A DNA stretch of 64,000 nucleotides from Astropecten irregularis (taxonomy: Eukaryota > Echinodermata > Asteroidea > Paxillosida > Astropectinidae), in the NCBI GenBank assembly GCA_963971285.1, contig OZ020250.1, forward strand, positions 22,286,783-22,350,782. Reading direction: 5' to 3'. The translations under genes and the position numbers were made by a program. Positions 55,301-58,013 of this stretch are shown here, in pieces (the first letter of the stretch is position 1; every line of letters starts with the position of its first letter). The notes beneath the pieces were generated by a model, which worked only from the letters and a program-made list of their open reading frames with translations, was not told the origin of the DNA and made no database searches.

Positions 55301-58013
55301 CGATGGACAGGCGCTGAGATACTGTGGATCAGACATACCACCAGTCTTTGACTCTGCTGGCAGTATAGCCCAGATTTACTTCATGACAGATACCTCATCC
55401 AGTGGTGCCGGCTTCTCACTAACCTACGCCATAGCTAGTAAGTCACTCCAGTTTAAGAATCACTCCTACGTAAAACTTCCGATATCGGAAAAAGAGACTT
55501 GTATAACCCTGATATCATGAAATATTGTAGAAAAACTTTAAACTTCAGGAACTAATTTACATGAAGAGCGCCCTCGTGAGATGAGACAAGGAAAGATTAG
55601 CAGTTATCATCTTGTGATTATTCACTCTGGGCCTGTTTGCTAAGCATATTTCAGGAATGCGATCAGTGATCCAGCTCATGAAAGCTACTCTGGATCGCAT
55701 TTTAGCATATCCTGCCTTAGACGTGGAATTATAAGATATTGGATATCGATCGATCAGGCCCTGATTTCACTGGATTTTTGGTCACACAATGCTAAATTTG
55801 AAGAACCCCTCCCCCCTGGCATCACCACATCTATGTGACATCTCAATTGTCTTGCCACCAGGTTGCAACAAGACCTACTCTGGGACCAATGGACGAGTGA
55901 CCAGCCCTGGTTATCCTCAGGACTACCACACTAGTGATGATTGTCATATCACCATCACTGCACCCACTGGCAGCTACTTGGCTCTGTACTTCACTGATTT
56001 CAACATTGAATACCATCCCGACTGCCAGTTTGATTACCTGAATGTTAGTTTATTAAACAACGTTTGACACGAGCACTTTTCTTTTCTGCATTGAAGTCTT
56101 TGTAATGAAAATTGAAGTCTGAAAATGTCTAGATTTATATGAAATTGGTACGTAACTTTATAGGAGCAATGTCGCTCTTGATAACATCTAATGAGTCCGC
56201 CGGGGGTTGAACTGAATGAATGAACATGAATATTCAATTATGATTATGTCATGAATAAATTATTAATGGATCACAGATGAATTCTGAATAAATTCTGAAT
56301 AAATTCTGAATAAATTCTAAATAAATTCTGAATAAATTCTGAATAAATTCTGAATTAATTCTGAATTAATTCTGAATTAATTCTGATAAAATTTTGAATA
56401 AATTCTTATAAGATTATGAATAGATTATGGATAAATTCTGGATAAATTATGAATATGTTTTAGAGTAATTATGAACTATTTATCTGCTCAGATATATGAT
56501 GGGACAGATACCTCGGCACCTCTCCTCTTCAATCTCTGTGGTGTGGTTACCCCTGAGCCGGTTTTCCTAGCCTCCAACACTGCCTATCTGAACTTTGTGA
56601 CTGATGCCACCGTCACCTATGCAGGCTTTGATTTGACGTACACCTCCAATACAGTGTCTCAAGGTACATTAACATTGCGGTTTTTCATTGAAGTTGAATC
56701 TCTGTTTTCCTTTTTCAAATCAGAGAATCTACTTTTGAACCACAGCCAAAAGCCTCTATTTTGATACCCGTTATTTTAGAATGGATTCACGAACTGGAGC
56801 TGGAGCTTGAGCCTGAGTCTGATGGTCCATTTCATAAAAAGTTTGTTTTCTGCTTGATACTAACCTGTCATCTTATAACCTTTCTACTCTCACTCCCTTC
56901 TATCTGAAGGTTGTGGAGGTCCTCTAGCGGGACGTACAGGCAGTTTCACCAGCCCCGGCCATCCATATGAGTATACTGCCAATCTGGATTGTGGTTGGAC
57001 CATCGAGGTACCCAATGGAGGCACTGACCTGACCCTGGAGTTCTCTCTCCTGGCTATTGAGGGTGATGAAGGTGTGTGTGGCCAGGACTATGTGGAGGTG
57101 TACGATGGACAGTCTTCATCATCCTCACTGTTCGGCCGATACTGTGGAACGGTAATGACCTGACTCATCTGGGGCCAATTTCATAGACCTGCTTATAGCA
57201 CCAAAAATTGCTTAGCACAAAAATAGCTTGCCCAATAAAACAAACCACCATTGAAAATTCCATTTGATATTCATGGTCAACGAACAACAGCCAAAGAACA
57301 ATTGCAAGTGATACACAACACTCAGAAATGTGTTTGTTAATCCTGTTGTTGCTAAAACAGAAATGTCATGCTTAGCAAATTTTTGTGCTAAGCAGCTCTA
57401 TGAAATTGGCCCATGGTCTTTGGACTAGCTTTTCTAGTATATTTTCCGGATTATTTTTGAGATACAGCATAGGATGCCTAGAACTCCTCAGGGGGTGTGT
57501 TAAGGATGACCAGAGGCATTTTTTGTTGAAACCTTGGCTCTGCACTCCTGAGTCCTTATGAAAGAAAATCTTGCAATGCTGGAAATGTACGTTGGGGAAG
57601 AGAGGTTCATACTTAATACAAATTTGTGAAGTTGATACTTAATTGAGAGTTTTGATATTCTGGGTTTTACTCCAAATGTAAAGTGCACATCCCAAAAGAT
57701 GACAATTGACATGGTCTATTTGTCATTGATACACAATTACACATTGACCTATGAAAAAACAAAATTCAAAAATAACTTGGTTTGCGTTTGTCTCAGTCTT
57801 TTCTCTGAGTTGGACTTTTCAGATTTTGTTTTGAATATTTGAGCTAAATAGTTTTTCTTTTCTTGTCTTCTTGGCCGTTCTTTTATTGTACAGAATCAGC
57901 CAGCATTGCTCACGGCCTCCAGTAGGTTCATGTTTGTGCGATTTGTGACCGACGCCCAAAACGCTCCCAACAATGGCACGTTCAATGGTTTCAGAGCCGT
58001 CTACAACAGTTGA
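4155..58013 (+). CDS. CUBN: Cubilin (intrinsic factor-cobalamin receptor-like), 65 coding exons, 27 CUB domains
   Basis: Secreted multiligand endocytic receptor. In vertebrates it is anchored by amnionless at the apical membrane of absorptive epithelia and cycles with megalin. The conceptual protein is 3,677 residues: signal peptide and furin-type site (1-40), N-terminal segment (about 41-93), coiled coil (94-146), eight EGF modules (147-496) and 27 CUB domains (497-3677); no transmembrane segment is visible. All 65 exons join in frame with GT..AG introns and the total coding length divides by three. Exon coordinates are in the module entries that follow. The start is the first ATG after an in-frame TGA at 4101-4103. 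Domain number and order, and the peculiarities of individual domains (CUB8, 13, 19, 22, 25, 26), match mammalian cubilin as I remember it, so orthology rather than a generic CUB/EGF protein is well supported. I see no frameshift or premature stop. Exon edges are inferred by eye, and a few (exons 29, 30, 62) have weaker splice sites. Confidence 0.96.
5572..5737. mobile_element. Foldback MITE with about 50-bp terminal inverted repeats
   Basis: The left arm begins GGGCTATTCACAATAGTGCG and the right arm ends CCTATTGTGAAACGCCC. The arms pair over about 50 bp with a few mismatches, ending in TTGGCCAAT on both sides of a roughly 65-bp centre. It has no coding capacity. No target duplication is clear. 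Confidence 0.75.
6730..6880. repeat. Palindromic repeat family P, copy A (intron 1)
   Basis: Left arm: CAAGTAATAAACTGCTGCC, then CATCAGCCAAAATAATGACC and TGAAATTTATAAAAT. The right arm begins near GTCAGTCCCTCCTAACTCCA. The centre holds degenerate hairpin sequence including AAAGATCCTATGATCGAAAAG. Confidence 0.65.
15978..16107 (+). CDS. CUBN: CUBN exon 2: N-terminal (amnionless-binding-type) segment
   Basis: Residues 50-93. The reading [16 protein letters not shown] followed by [11 protein letters not shown] aligns with the start of mature mammalian cubilin (QPRMATERGNLVFLTG, then QNIEFRTG...). This is the region known to trimerise and to bind amnionless. Acceptor cttgcag and donor GTAAGG; phase 2 in, phase 0 out. 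It sits alone between an 11.7-kb and a 4.1-kb intron and could be missed by automated prediction. Confidence 0.92.
16405..16561. mobile_element. Foldback MITE with about 43-bp terminal inverted repeats
   Basis: The left end is GGGGCCGACTACACTAAC, and the right end read in reverse complement is GGGGCTGATTTCACTAACGC. The arms match over about 43 bp through CTTTGCGA and CTAAAGCCCA. It is 157 bp long and noncoding. Confidence 0.75.
18240..18480. repeat. Dispersed repeat with CTTACCG-type inverted motifs, copy 1
   Basis: Shares the segment around AACTGAAAATTCC, an AATCT(A/G)TGAAATA motif and multiple GCTTAC/GTAAGC motifs with a sequence in intron 43 (45320-45560) and a fragment in intron 50 (49195-49265). 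Confidence 0.5.
20172..20291 (+). CDS. CUBN: CUBN exon 3: coiled-coil segment, part 1
   Basis: Residues 94-133, exactly 40 codons, phase 0 at both ends. It contains heptad-like hydrophobic spacing in [21 protein letters not shown], which resembles the short coiled coil that precedes the first EGF in vertebrate cubilin and is thought to support trimerisation. Acceptor cttgcag, donor GTGAGT. Confidence 0.88.
20292..23617 (+). other. CUBN intron 3 (3.3 kb)
   Basis: Nothing coding recognised. It has an uninterrupted C-run of about 20 nt near 20670-20690. The 111-codon minus-strand frame at 21170-21505 has no recognisable motif. Confidence 0.8.
23618..23656 (+). CDS. CUBN: CUBN exon 4: 39-nt microexon, coiled-coil segment, part 2
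   Basis: Residues 134-146, 13 codons reading [13 protein letters not shown]. It continues the heptad pattern of exon 3 without a break and has phase 0 at both ends, acceptor tccatag and donor GTAAGA. Skipping it would keep the frame and shorten the coiled coil by just under two heptads. The call rests on exact phase, clean splice sites and the heptad register, because the exon is too short for homology alone. Confidence 0.82.
24521..25015. mobile_element. MITE of the GGGCCAATTTCAT family, copy 1, interrupted by a SINE
   Basis: From GGGCCAATTTCATGG it aligns with the element at 57172-57412 through AAAAATTGCTTAGCAC, ATTCCATTTGATATTCATGG and AATCCTG. Its right part resumes after the SINE at ACAGAAAT. 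The right terminal inverted repeat is not found in this copy. Confidence 0.65.
24704..24987 (-). mobile_element. tRNA-derived SINE with 13-bp target duplication
   Basis: Flanked by perfect direct repeats TGTTTTTATTAAG (24691-24703 and 24988-25000). On the minus strand it contains a Pol III A box (TGGCTCAGTTGG) and B box (GGTTCGAATCC) within a tRNA-like fold. GGCTGGA can pair with TCCAGTC as an acceptor stem, and GCTC/GAGC forms a D stem. The anticodon loop is degenerate. Sequence upstream of the tRNA part is shared with 32420-32475, so the SINE has a 5' head module. The 3' module CAATTTTTCTTTGTTCAC is shared with other copies. Confidence 0.8.
25563..26600 (+). CDS. CUBN: CUBN exons 5-6: EGF1 and most of EGF2
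   Basis: Exon 5 is 25563-25664 and exon 6 is 26497-26600 (residues 147-215). Exon 5 has the six-cysteine EGF start [12 protein letters not shown]...[12 protein letters not shown]1 closes in exon 6, which then opens a calcium-binding EGF with DVNEC. Exon 6 ends in phase 2 within the EGF2 motif GSFRCQC. The spacing matches the first two EGFs of mammalian cubilin (KVCSSNPCQNGGTC, then DVNEC). Confidence 0.94.
25848..26092. repeat. Palindromic repeat family P, copy B (intron 5)
   Basis: The left arm has CTGCTGCAAATTGCTCATCA and AAAATAATGACCTGGAATTT. The centre has AAAGATCCTGCTAGGATCGA followed by a second AAAGG hairpin. The right end is near CATCAGGCCTTCCTAAC. Confidence 0.65.
26679..26816. mobile_element. 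MITE of the GGTC(G/A)ATTTCAC family, copy 1 (intron 6)
   Basis: The left end GGTCGATTTCACCAAAC and the right end GCTTCGTGAAATTGACCCC form an inverted repeat that continues through ATCAATCGTA. A second copy lies at 49886-50003 with the same GGACTTATGATGCATTGCA internal segment. Confidence 0.7.
27344..28184 (+). CDS. CUBN: CUBN exons 7-8: end of EGF2, EGF3, most of EGF4
   Basis: Exon 7 is 27344-27473 and exon 8 is 28013-28184 (residues 215-316). Exon 7 completes EGF2 ([12 protein letters not shown]) and starts the atypical EGF3 with YDDC, the same sequence that opens the third module of mammalian cubilin. Exon 8 gives [11 protein letters not shown], again nearly the mammalian PKYSCVCDAGW, then the calcium-binding DVDEC of EGF4. 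Confidence 0.94.
28305..28395 (-). repeat. Degenerate tRNA-derived SINE fragment (intron 8)
   Basis: On the minus strand the B-box region reads GGTTTGAATCC, followed by TGTTCCAATCCATTATCTTT, corresponding to the SINE 3' module. The A box has decayed. Confidence 0.5.
28505..28660 (+). repeat. tRNA-derived SINE (intron 8), head-to-head with the preceding fragment
   Basis: Contains GAGGTCACAGGTTCGAATCC (intact B box), then GCTCAAGTCAATTTTTTC and the 3' module CTGTTTCTCTTGTGGTTTAC shared with 50720-50745. The A box is weak. Confidence 0.6.
28689..29375 (+). CDS. CUBN: CUBN exons 9-10: end of EGF4, EGF5, start of EGF6
   Basis: Exon 9 is 28689-28820 and exon 10 is 29280-29375 (residues 316-392). 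They read [15 protein letters not shown] then NNGGCS, followed by GYVGDGVTC and [12 protein letters not shown]5 has the calcium-binding DINEC signature. The introns at both ends of these exons are phase 1 and fall at the Cys-Pro-x-Gly-Tyr turn of successive EGFs, so exons 9 and 10 are interchangeable 1-1 modules. Confidence 0.94.
28836..28884. repeat. Palindromic repeat family P, fragment C (intron 9)
   Basis: Short piece with CCTGCTAGGATCGAAATATC then AGGACCTCGTAATTCTAAGC, corresponding to the right half of the family. Confidence 0.5.
29502..29816 (+). CDS. CUBN: CUBN exon 11: end of EGF6, EGF7 and EGF8
   Basis: Residues 392-497, the largest coding exon at 315 nt. It closes EGF6 ([14 protein letters not shown]), encodes a whole EGF7 ([11 protein letters not shown]...[12 protein letters not shown]) and a calcium-binding EGF8 ([16 protein letters not shown]...[12 protein letters not shown]), and ends CQESQQ just before CUB1. 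Mammalian cubilin also joins its last EGF to CUB1 through a short QVPQQ linker. In vertebrates the EGF cluster contributes to oligomerisation and ligand binding. Confidence 0.95.
29856..29988. repeat. Degenerate minisatellite, about 22-bp unit, six copies (intron 11)
   Basis: Successive units are variants of CCCCTGGTCATTGCCTAGGTG. A related stretch occurs in intron 16 near 32545-32580. Confidence 0.6.
30157..30798 (+). CDS. CUBN: CUBN exons 12-13: CUB1
   Basis: Exon 12 is 30157-30269 and exon 13 is 30564-30798 (residues 497-613). It opens [15 protein letters not shown], and four cysteines are present. The domain has a longer first half than most, as in the vertebrate CUB1. The split falls at VQDNQ/VIYISF, unlike the usual site after the Cys3 motif. 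Ligands Glu (KLEEHP), Asp (YDF) and Asp (RSDGS) of the CUB calcium site are intact. Confidence 0.95.
30999..31718 (+). CDS. CUBN: CUBN exons 14-15: CUB2
   Basis: Exon 14 is 30999-31183 and exon 15 is 31556-31718 (residues 613-729). Reads [10 protein letters not shown]...[11 protein letters not shown]. The fourth cysteine is in KFCST rather than the usual YCG, and mammalian CUB2 has the matching KFCTT and a shared QTTGP. This supports domain-by-domain orthology. Confidence 0.95.
31362..31422. repeat. Short tandem repeat, about 18-20-bp unit (intron 14)
   Basis: Three units of the type GCCACTGCTGCAGTTTGCT, diverging at the left into CTGCTTCCGCTACTGCTGCA. Confidence 0.6.
32117..32877 (+). CDS. 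CUBN: CUBN exons 16-17: CUB3
   Basis: Exon 16 is 32117-32304 and exon 17 is 32718-32877 (residues 729-845). Begins [21 protein letters not shown]; intradomain intron after YDYVE. The fourth cysteine lies in [12 protein letters not shown] with no following Gly. The intron between the two exons holds a reverse-oriented tRNA-derived SINE (32334-32475). Confidence 0.95.
32334..32475 (-). repeat. tRNA-derived SINE (intron 16)
   Basis: On the minus strand: A box AGCTCAGATGGTAGAGC, B box GGTTCGAATCC, then TGCTCCAGTCAATTATCTC. It shares with the 24.7-kb SINE the upstream head module (minus-strand GACTGCCAAAC...CACCACCAACATAGGG). Confidence 0.7.
33238..33731 (+). CDS. CUBN: CUBN exons 18-19: CUB4
   Basis: Exon 18 is 33238-33419 and exon 19 is 33560-33731 (residues 845-963). 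Reads [18 protein letters not shown], then [14 protein letters not shown] and RLCGTALPD. The 140-nt intron between its halves is among the shortest in the gene. Confidence 0.95.
34152..35100 (+). CDS. CUBN: CUBN exons 20-21: CUB5
   Basis: Exon 20 is 34152-34380 and exon 21 is 34970-35100 (residues 963-1083). Reads [11 protein letters not shown] with YPHGVNC; the second half has an unusual [23 protein letters not shown]. Mammalian CUB5 has the same YPHGINC and a similar stretch ending LGRYCGKSIPP. The intradomain intron is phase 2 and lies just before YCG, so exon 20 is longer than a standard first half. CUB5-8 is the intrinsic factor-B12 binding region in mammals. Confidence 0.95.
35282..35905 (+). 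CDS. CUBN: CUBN exons 22-23: CUB6
   Basis: Exon 22 is 35282-35468 and exon 23 is 35742-35905 (residues 1083-1200). The second exon reads [21 protein letters not shown], close to mammalian CUB6 (RDGGYEKSPLLGIFYGSNLPP), though here the fourth cysteine is kept. Calcium ligands are present ([11 protein letters not shown] and VSDFS). In mammals CUB6 contacts intrinsic factor-B12. The acceptor of exon 22 (tttaaag) has a long poly-T run upstream but a purine-rich end. Confidence 0.94.
35953..36181. repeat. Palindromic repeat family P, copy D, best right arm (intron 23)
   Basis: The centre contains two opposed hairpin units (ATTTCGATCCTAGCAGGATC, then AAAGATCCTGCTAGGATCGA). The right arm CAGGTCATCATTTTGGCTGA, GAGCAGTTTGCAGCAGTTTA is the exact inverse of the left arm seen in copies A, F and G. 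This shows the family has long terminal inverted repeats of at least 80 bp. Confidence 0.75.
36348..37094 (+). CDS. CUBN: CUBN exons 24-25: CUB7
   Basis: Exon 24 is 36348-36529 and exon 25 is 36938-37094 (residues 1200-1313). [22 protein letters not shown] resembles mammalian CUB7 [22 protein letters not shown] over the whole opening strand. Four cysteines and all calcium ligands are present ([17 protein letters not shown]). Confidence 0.95.
37535..38249 (+). CDS. CUBN: CUBN exons 26-27: CUB8
   Basis: Exon 26 is 37535-37719 and exon 27 is 38078-38249 (residues 1313-1432). The domain opens [15 protein letters not shown] rather than CGG. Mammalian CUB8, which contacts intrinsic factor-B12, also lacks CGG and reads CENVVIVNQTYGILES. 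The second half is longer than the mammalian one and keeps LCGQ and HSDSS. Calcium ligands are present ([12 protein letters not shown]). Confidence 0.95.
37866..37932. repeat. Palindromic repeat family P, fragment E (intron 26)
   Basis: GAGTTAGGAGCTCCTGACGC then ATCCTAGCAGGATCTTTCTC: the central hairpin with part of the left arm. Confidence 0.55.
38489..39110 (+). CDS. CUBN: CUBN exons 28-29: CUB9
   Basis: Exon 28 is 38489-38670 and exon 29 is 38936-39110 (residues 1432-1551). Contains LTILDFDVE and CNFDALT, mirrored by LTIHDFDVE and CNFDVLE in mammalian CUB9. Cys4 sits in TICHTQPEG with no YCG, as in the mammalian QLCTQRSPE. The acceptor of exon 29 (gttgagcag) has a poor pyrimidine tract; frame and homology fix the edge. 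Confidence 0.92.
39333..39813 (+). CDS. CUBN: CUBN exons 30-31: CUB10
   Basis: Exon 30 is 39333-39511 and exon 31 is 39651-39813 (residues 1551-1665). Reads [22 protein letters not shown] with NTDCTW, matching mammalian CUB10 (GEIHSPNYPSPY, NTDCSW). The exon 30 donor is GTGCTT, the weakest in the gene, followed by a 139-nt intron. Confidence 0.92.
40014..40877 (+). CDS. CUBN: CUBN exons 32-33: CUB11
   Basis: Exon 32 is 40014-40127 and exon 33 is 40635-40877 (residues 1665-1784). The intron lies early, after IIESPNP, and is phase 1; mammalian CUB11 has a matching IIQAQPPLNH insertion. Cys3 is in [10 protein letters not shown], and [11 protein letters not shown] is close to the mammalian PITSFSSALTL. 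Confidence 0.95.
41110..41284. repeat. Palindromic repeat family P, copy F (intron 33)
   Basis: Left arm AATAAACTGCTGCAAATTG. The central hairpin varies to CAATCCTGCTAGGATTG, so the changed bases on one side of the stem are matched by changes on the other. The right side is TGTCAGGCCCTCTGAACTCC. Confidence 0.7.
41346..41859 (+). CDS. CUBN: CUBN exons 34-35: CUB12
   Basis: Exon 34 is 41346-41478 and exon 35 is 41666-41859 (residues 1784-1893). Reads [23 protein letters not shown] and splits in phase 2 within SFS/VF. The loop before Cys3 is short ([12 protein letters not shown]). The domain ends [14 protein letters not shown], resembling the mammalian SDGSGSGTGFQATF. Confidence 0.95.
42029..42551 (+). 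CDS. CUBN: CUBN exons 36-37: CUB13, first disulfide missing, plus proline-rich linker
   Basis: Exon 36 is 42029-42210 and exon 37 is 42350-42551 (residues 1893-2021). It opens VFGGTLTG, where the first cysteine is Phe, and reads [10 protein letters not shown], where the second is Val; Cys3 and Cys4 remain. Mammalian CUB13 lacks the same pair (IFGNDN..., NSNYQW). An extra linker ([13 protein letters not shown]) follows the domain, and mammals have a comparable proline-containing linker here. CUB13-14 is reported as the receptor-associated protein binding site in mammals. Confidence 0.95.
42698..43340 (+). CDS. CUBN: CUBN exons 38-39: CUB14
   Basis: Exon 38 is 42698-42895 and exon 39 is 43185-43340 (residues 2021-2139). 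Reads [21 protein letters not shown]; mammalian CUB14 has the similar [21 protein letters not shown]. The fourth cysteine is in [10 protein letters not shown], without Gly. The intradomain intron is phase 1 and lies after LYD. Confidence 0.95.
43607..44381 (+). CDS. CUBN: CUBN exons 40-41: CUB15, calcium Glu replaced
   Basis: Exon 40 is 43607-43788 and exon 41 is 44201-44381 (residues 2139-2260). Reads [19 protein letters not shown]. Four cysteines are present, but the Glu before Cys3 is Ile ([12 protein letters not shown]), so calcium binding is doubtful. The second half carries an insertion ([19 protein letters not shown]); mammalian CUB15 also has an expanded loop at this point. Confidence 0.94.
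44024..44116. repeat. Palindromic repeat family P, left arm only, copy G (intron 40)
   Basis: TACAAGTAATAAACTGCTG through CATCAGCCAAAATAATGTCC to GCGCCTGACGCATTGG, then truncated before the hairpin. Confidence 0.65.
44600..45254 (+). CDS. CUBN: CUBN exons 42-43: CUB16
   Basis: Exon 42 is 44600-44774 and exon 43 is 45076-45254 (residues 2260-2378). The opening loop is expanded ([22 protein letters not shown]); mammalian CUB16 has the corresponding long loop and the same SPNHP. The intron is phase 2, just before Cys3 (HPN/CDYDYLE). Confidence 0.95.
45320..45560. repeat. Dispersed repeat with CTTACCG-type motifs, copy 2 (intron 43)
   Basis: Matches 18240-18480 around AACTGAAAATTCC and AATCTGTGAAATAAGATTT; the left side has CTTACTGCTTACCGG. 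Confidence 0.5.
45674..46321 (+). CDS. CUBN: CUBN exons 44-45: CUB17, calcium site lost
   Basis: Exon 44 is 45674-45898 and exon 45 is 46181-46321 (residues 2378-2500). Reads [19 protein letters not shown]. The Glu position is Val (FNVVNTD), the Cys3 loop is long ([13 protein letters not shown]), and Cys4 is in [10 protein letters not shown]. The intron is phase 1, after NSS. This is one of three CUBs here that cannot form the standard calcium site. Confidence 0.93.
46497..46544 (-). ncRNA. Hammerhead-ribozyme-like motif in intron 45 (possible Penelope-type element remnant)
   Basis: On the minus strand: AGGTCTC, then CTGATGA, then a hairpin with GACTAG/CTAGTC stem and AGCAGA loop, then GAAAC, GTT and GAGACCT. 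AGGTCTC and GAGACCT pair perfectly (stem I). CTGATGA and GAAA are the hammerhead core elements, and GTT is an acceptable cleavage triplet. Stem III is only AC/GT, as in type I hammerheads that act as dimers. One extra U lies between CTGATGA and stem II, which could weaken activity. Just downstream on the + strand, CCTGATGAGGACTAGAGC is half of a second, oppositely oriented motif. Confidence 0.5.
46695..46845 (+). repeat. tRNA-derived SINE (intron 45)
   Basis: A box TGATAACTCAGTTGGTAGA, B box GGTTCAAACCC, then GCTCCAGTAAATTTTC, CAATGGCTTGAAATT and TCAGTCAGTTTCTTTTGTGA, the standard 3' module of the family. Confidence 0.7.
46866..47633 (+). CDS. CUBN: CUBN exons 46-47: CUB18
   Basis: Exon 46 is 46866-47050 and exon 47 is 47465-47633 (residues 2500-2618). 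Reads [22 protein letters not shown] with CEWRIT and FFTDGS. Mammalian CUB18 shares CGGDL..., CEWRIT and FFTDGS. Four cysteines and the calcium ligands are present. Confidence 0.95.
47802..48519 (+). CDS. CUBN: CUBN exons 48-49: CUB19
   Basis: Exon 48 is 47802-48014 and exon 49 is 48370-48519 (residues 2618-2739). Opens [21 protein letters not shown], with CGA instead of CGG. Contains [14 protein letters not shown], nearly the mammalian CUB19 NYSRNLNCEWTLSN, and the same NSS sequon. The phase 1 intron is after VAVYA. Intron 48 contains a second type of tRNA-like repeat. Confidence 0.95.
48045..48140 (+). repeat. Second tRNA-like repeat type, copy 1 (intron 48)
   Basis: A-box-like TTGGCGTAGTGGTTCACC and B box GGTTCGAACCC, followed by GAGTTCCACACATGACACCA. 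The 3' part resembles the copy in intron 52, not the main SINE family. Confidence 0.5.
48844..49545 (+). CDS. CUBN: CUBN exons 50-51: CUB20
   Basis: Exon 50 is 48844-48965 and exon 51 is 49311-49545 (residues 2739-2858). The intron is early (TTVT/LTFTAF), so the first exon is short at 122 nt. Reads [19 protein letters not shown]; mammalian CUB20 is [19 protein letters not shown]. Cys4 is in [11 protein letters not shown]. Confidence 0.95.
49886..50003. mobile_element. MITE of the GGTC(G/A)ATTTCAC family, copy 2 (intron 51)
   Basis: GGTTGGTTTCACCAAACTCA at the left, GGGCTTCGTGAAATTGAAC at the right, with GGACTTATGATGCATTGCA inside. The open reading frame on the minus strand here is repeat sequence. 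Confidence 0.65.
50216..51188 (+). CDS. CUBN: CUBN exons 52-53: CUB21, second disulfide missing
   Basis: Exon 52 is 50216-50382 and exon 53 is 51032-51188 (residues 2858-2966). Opens [19 protein letters not shown] with EECVW, so Cys1 and Cys2 are present. The Cys3 region is replaced by [13 protein letters not shown], and YCG becomes ATYTGTSVP. The second disulfide and the calcium Glu are therefore both absent. Mammalian CUB21 keeps these cysteines but shares the LLAT residues just before. The reading frame and splice sites are intact, so this is a diverged domain rather than a pseudo-exon. Confidence 0.93.
50458..50620 (+). repeat. Second tRNA-like repeat type, copy 2 (intron 52)
   Basis: CACTCGCCTCACAATCACTG, then GGCCCAGGTTCGATTCC (B box), then CTCTTCTGTGCCACAAGGC and TTCTCAACATGACACAAGC. 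Confidence 0.5.
50641..50760 (+). repeat. tRNA-derived SINE, 5'-truncated (intron 52)
   Basis: Starts within the tRNA part (GAGGTCGCCGATTCGAATCC), then CTCCAGTCAATATTTC, TTCACCTTTCAATGACTT and AATTCAGTCAGTTTCCCTTG. The A box is absent. It lies immediately after the second-type repeat. Confidence 0.65.
51631..52381 (+). CDS. CUBN: CUBN exons 54-55: CUB22
   Basis: Exon 54 is 51631-51789 and exon 55 is 52196-52381 (residues 2966-3081). Opens [12 protein letters not shown], and mammalian CUB22 also has CGS rather than CGG (CGSNFTGPSG). Reads [17 protein letters not shown], then [18 protein letters not shown]. The phase 1 intron contains about 1.3 further degenerate copies of the exon end at a period near 90 bp. 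Confidence 0.95.
51731..51950 (+). repeat. Partial tandem duplication of exon 54 into intron 54
   Basis: The last 59 bp of exon 54 plus the intron start recur with a period of about 90 bp. GGGCCTCCTGTTTG is at 51754 (exon) and 51844 (intron), and a third partial copy, GGGCCTTCTG, is at 51931. CTGGAA(C/T)C upstream and the GGATTGAAG and TTAGAGCTAAGTG stretches also repeat. In copy 2 the donor GTATGT is replaced by ATAT, so the real donor at 51790 stays unique. Confidence 0.8.
52722..52822 (-). repeat. Degenerate tRNA-derived SINE (intron 55)
   Basis: On the minus strand: GGCTGGATAACTGGGCTGG, then a decayed B box (AGGTTCAAGTCC) and TTGCTCAATCAAATTCC. Confidence 0.55.
52892..53643 (+). CDS. CUBN: CUBN exons 56-57: CUB23
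   Basis: Exon 56 is 52892-53018 and exon 57 is 53420-53643 (residues 3081-3198). Reads [16 protein letters not shown]; the intron is phase 2 within SVSLK/FSS. The second exon has a canonical [17 protein letters not shown] and RLCGSVVPP. Mammalian CUB23 has the matching YDG...SDPLLGKFCGSKRPP. Confidence 0.95.
53045..53255. repeat. Degenerate tandem repeat, about 50-60-bp unit (intron 56)
   Basis: Repeated variants of TACCCAG(G/T)(T/A)(T/A)AT followed by TTCCAGT(T/C)(C/A) and CTCATACTCAATACCCAG; three to four units. Confidence 0.45.
53875..54367 (+). CDS. CUBN: CUBN exons 58-59: CUB24
   Basis: Exon 58 is 53875-54083 and exon 59 is 54205-54367 (residues 3198-3322). After the linker GPSL it reads [21 protein letters not shown] with [14 protein letters not shown]. 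Mammalian CUB24 has the same long opening loop (...SDSNGMYDKNLNC). The loop before Cys3 is extended ([15 protein letters not shown]). Confidence 0.95.
54568..55437 (+). CDS. CUBN: CUBN exons 60-61: CUB25
   Basis: Exon 60 is 54568-54782 and exon 61 is 55299-55437 (residues 3322-3440). Reads [21 protein letters not shown]. Mammalian CUB25 has CGGTYNATWTPQNISSPN, one of the clearest one-to-one matches in the gene. The phase 0 intron is later than usual, after FRDFPV. Confidence 0.96.
54955..55085 (+). repeat. tRNA-derived SINE (intron 60)
   Basis: A box TAGATCAGTTAGTAGAGC, decayed B box (CGTTCCAAATCC), then CTCCAGCCAATTTTTCTC and ATTCATTCAGTTTGTGCA. Confidence 0.6.
55862..56663 (+). CDS. CUBN: CUBN exons 62-63: CUB26
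   Basis: Exon 62 is 55862-56043 and exon 63 is 56492-56663 (residues 3440-3558). Opens [19 protein letters not shown]; mammalian CUB26 also starts with CN (DCNRDYHKAFG). Donor is GTTAGT. Intron 62 is filled by an AT-rich 11-bp tandem array that ends about 30 bp before the acceptor of exon 63. Confidence 0.94.
56278..56460. repeat. AT-rich 11-bp minisatellite (intron 62)
   Basis: About 15 units of AATAAATTCTG and variants (AATTAATTCTG), decaying toward the right. The array ends about 30 bp before the exon 63 acceptor. Confidence 0.85.
56910..58013 (+). CDS. CUBN: CUBN exons 64-65: CUB27 and stop codon
   Basis: Exon 64 is 56910-57151 and exon 65 is 57894-58013 (residues 3558-3677). Reads [19 protein letters not shown] with [11 protein letters not shown], split in phase 0 after RYCGT. 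The final exon ends [10 protein letters not shown] then TGA, stopping right after the last CUB strand as in vertebrate cubilin. No transmembrane or GPI-type tail follows, so membrane attachment would need a partner such as amnionless. Confidence 0.95.
57152..57893 (+). other. CUBN intron 64 (742 bp)
   Basis: Contains the complete GGGCCAATTTCAT-family MITE at its left end. The remainder, including a minus-strand open frame at 57500-57712, shows nothing recognisable. Confidence 0.75.
57172..57412. mobile_element. MITE of the GGGCCAATTTCAT family, complete copy 2 (intron 64)
   Basis: The left end GGGGCCAATTTCATAGACCT and the right end AGCTCTATGAAATTGGCCC are inverted repeats that continue through GCTTA(G)CAC and AAAAATT. 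About 241 bp, noncoding, aligned internally with copy 1 in intron 4. Confidence 0.75.
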
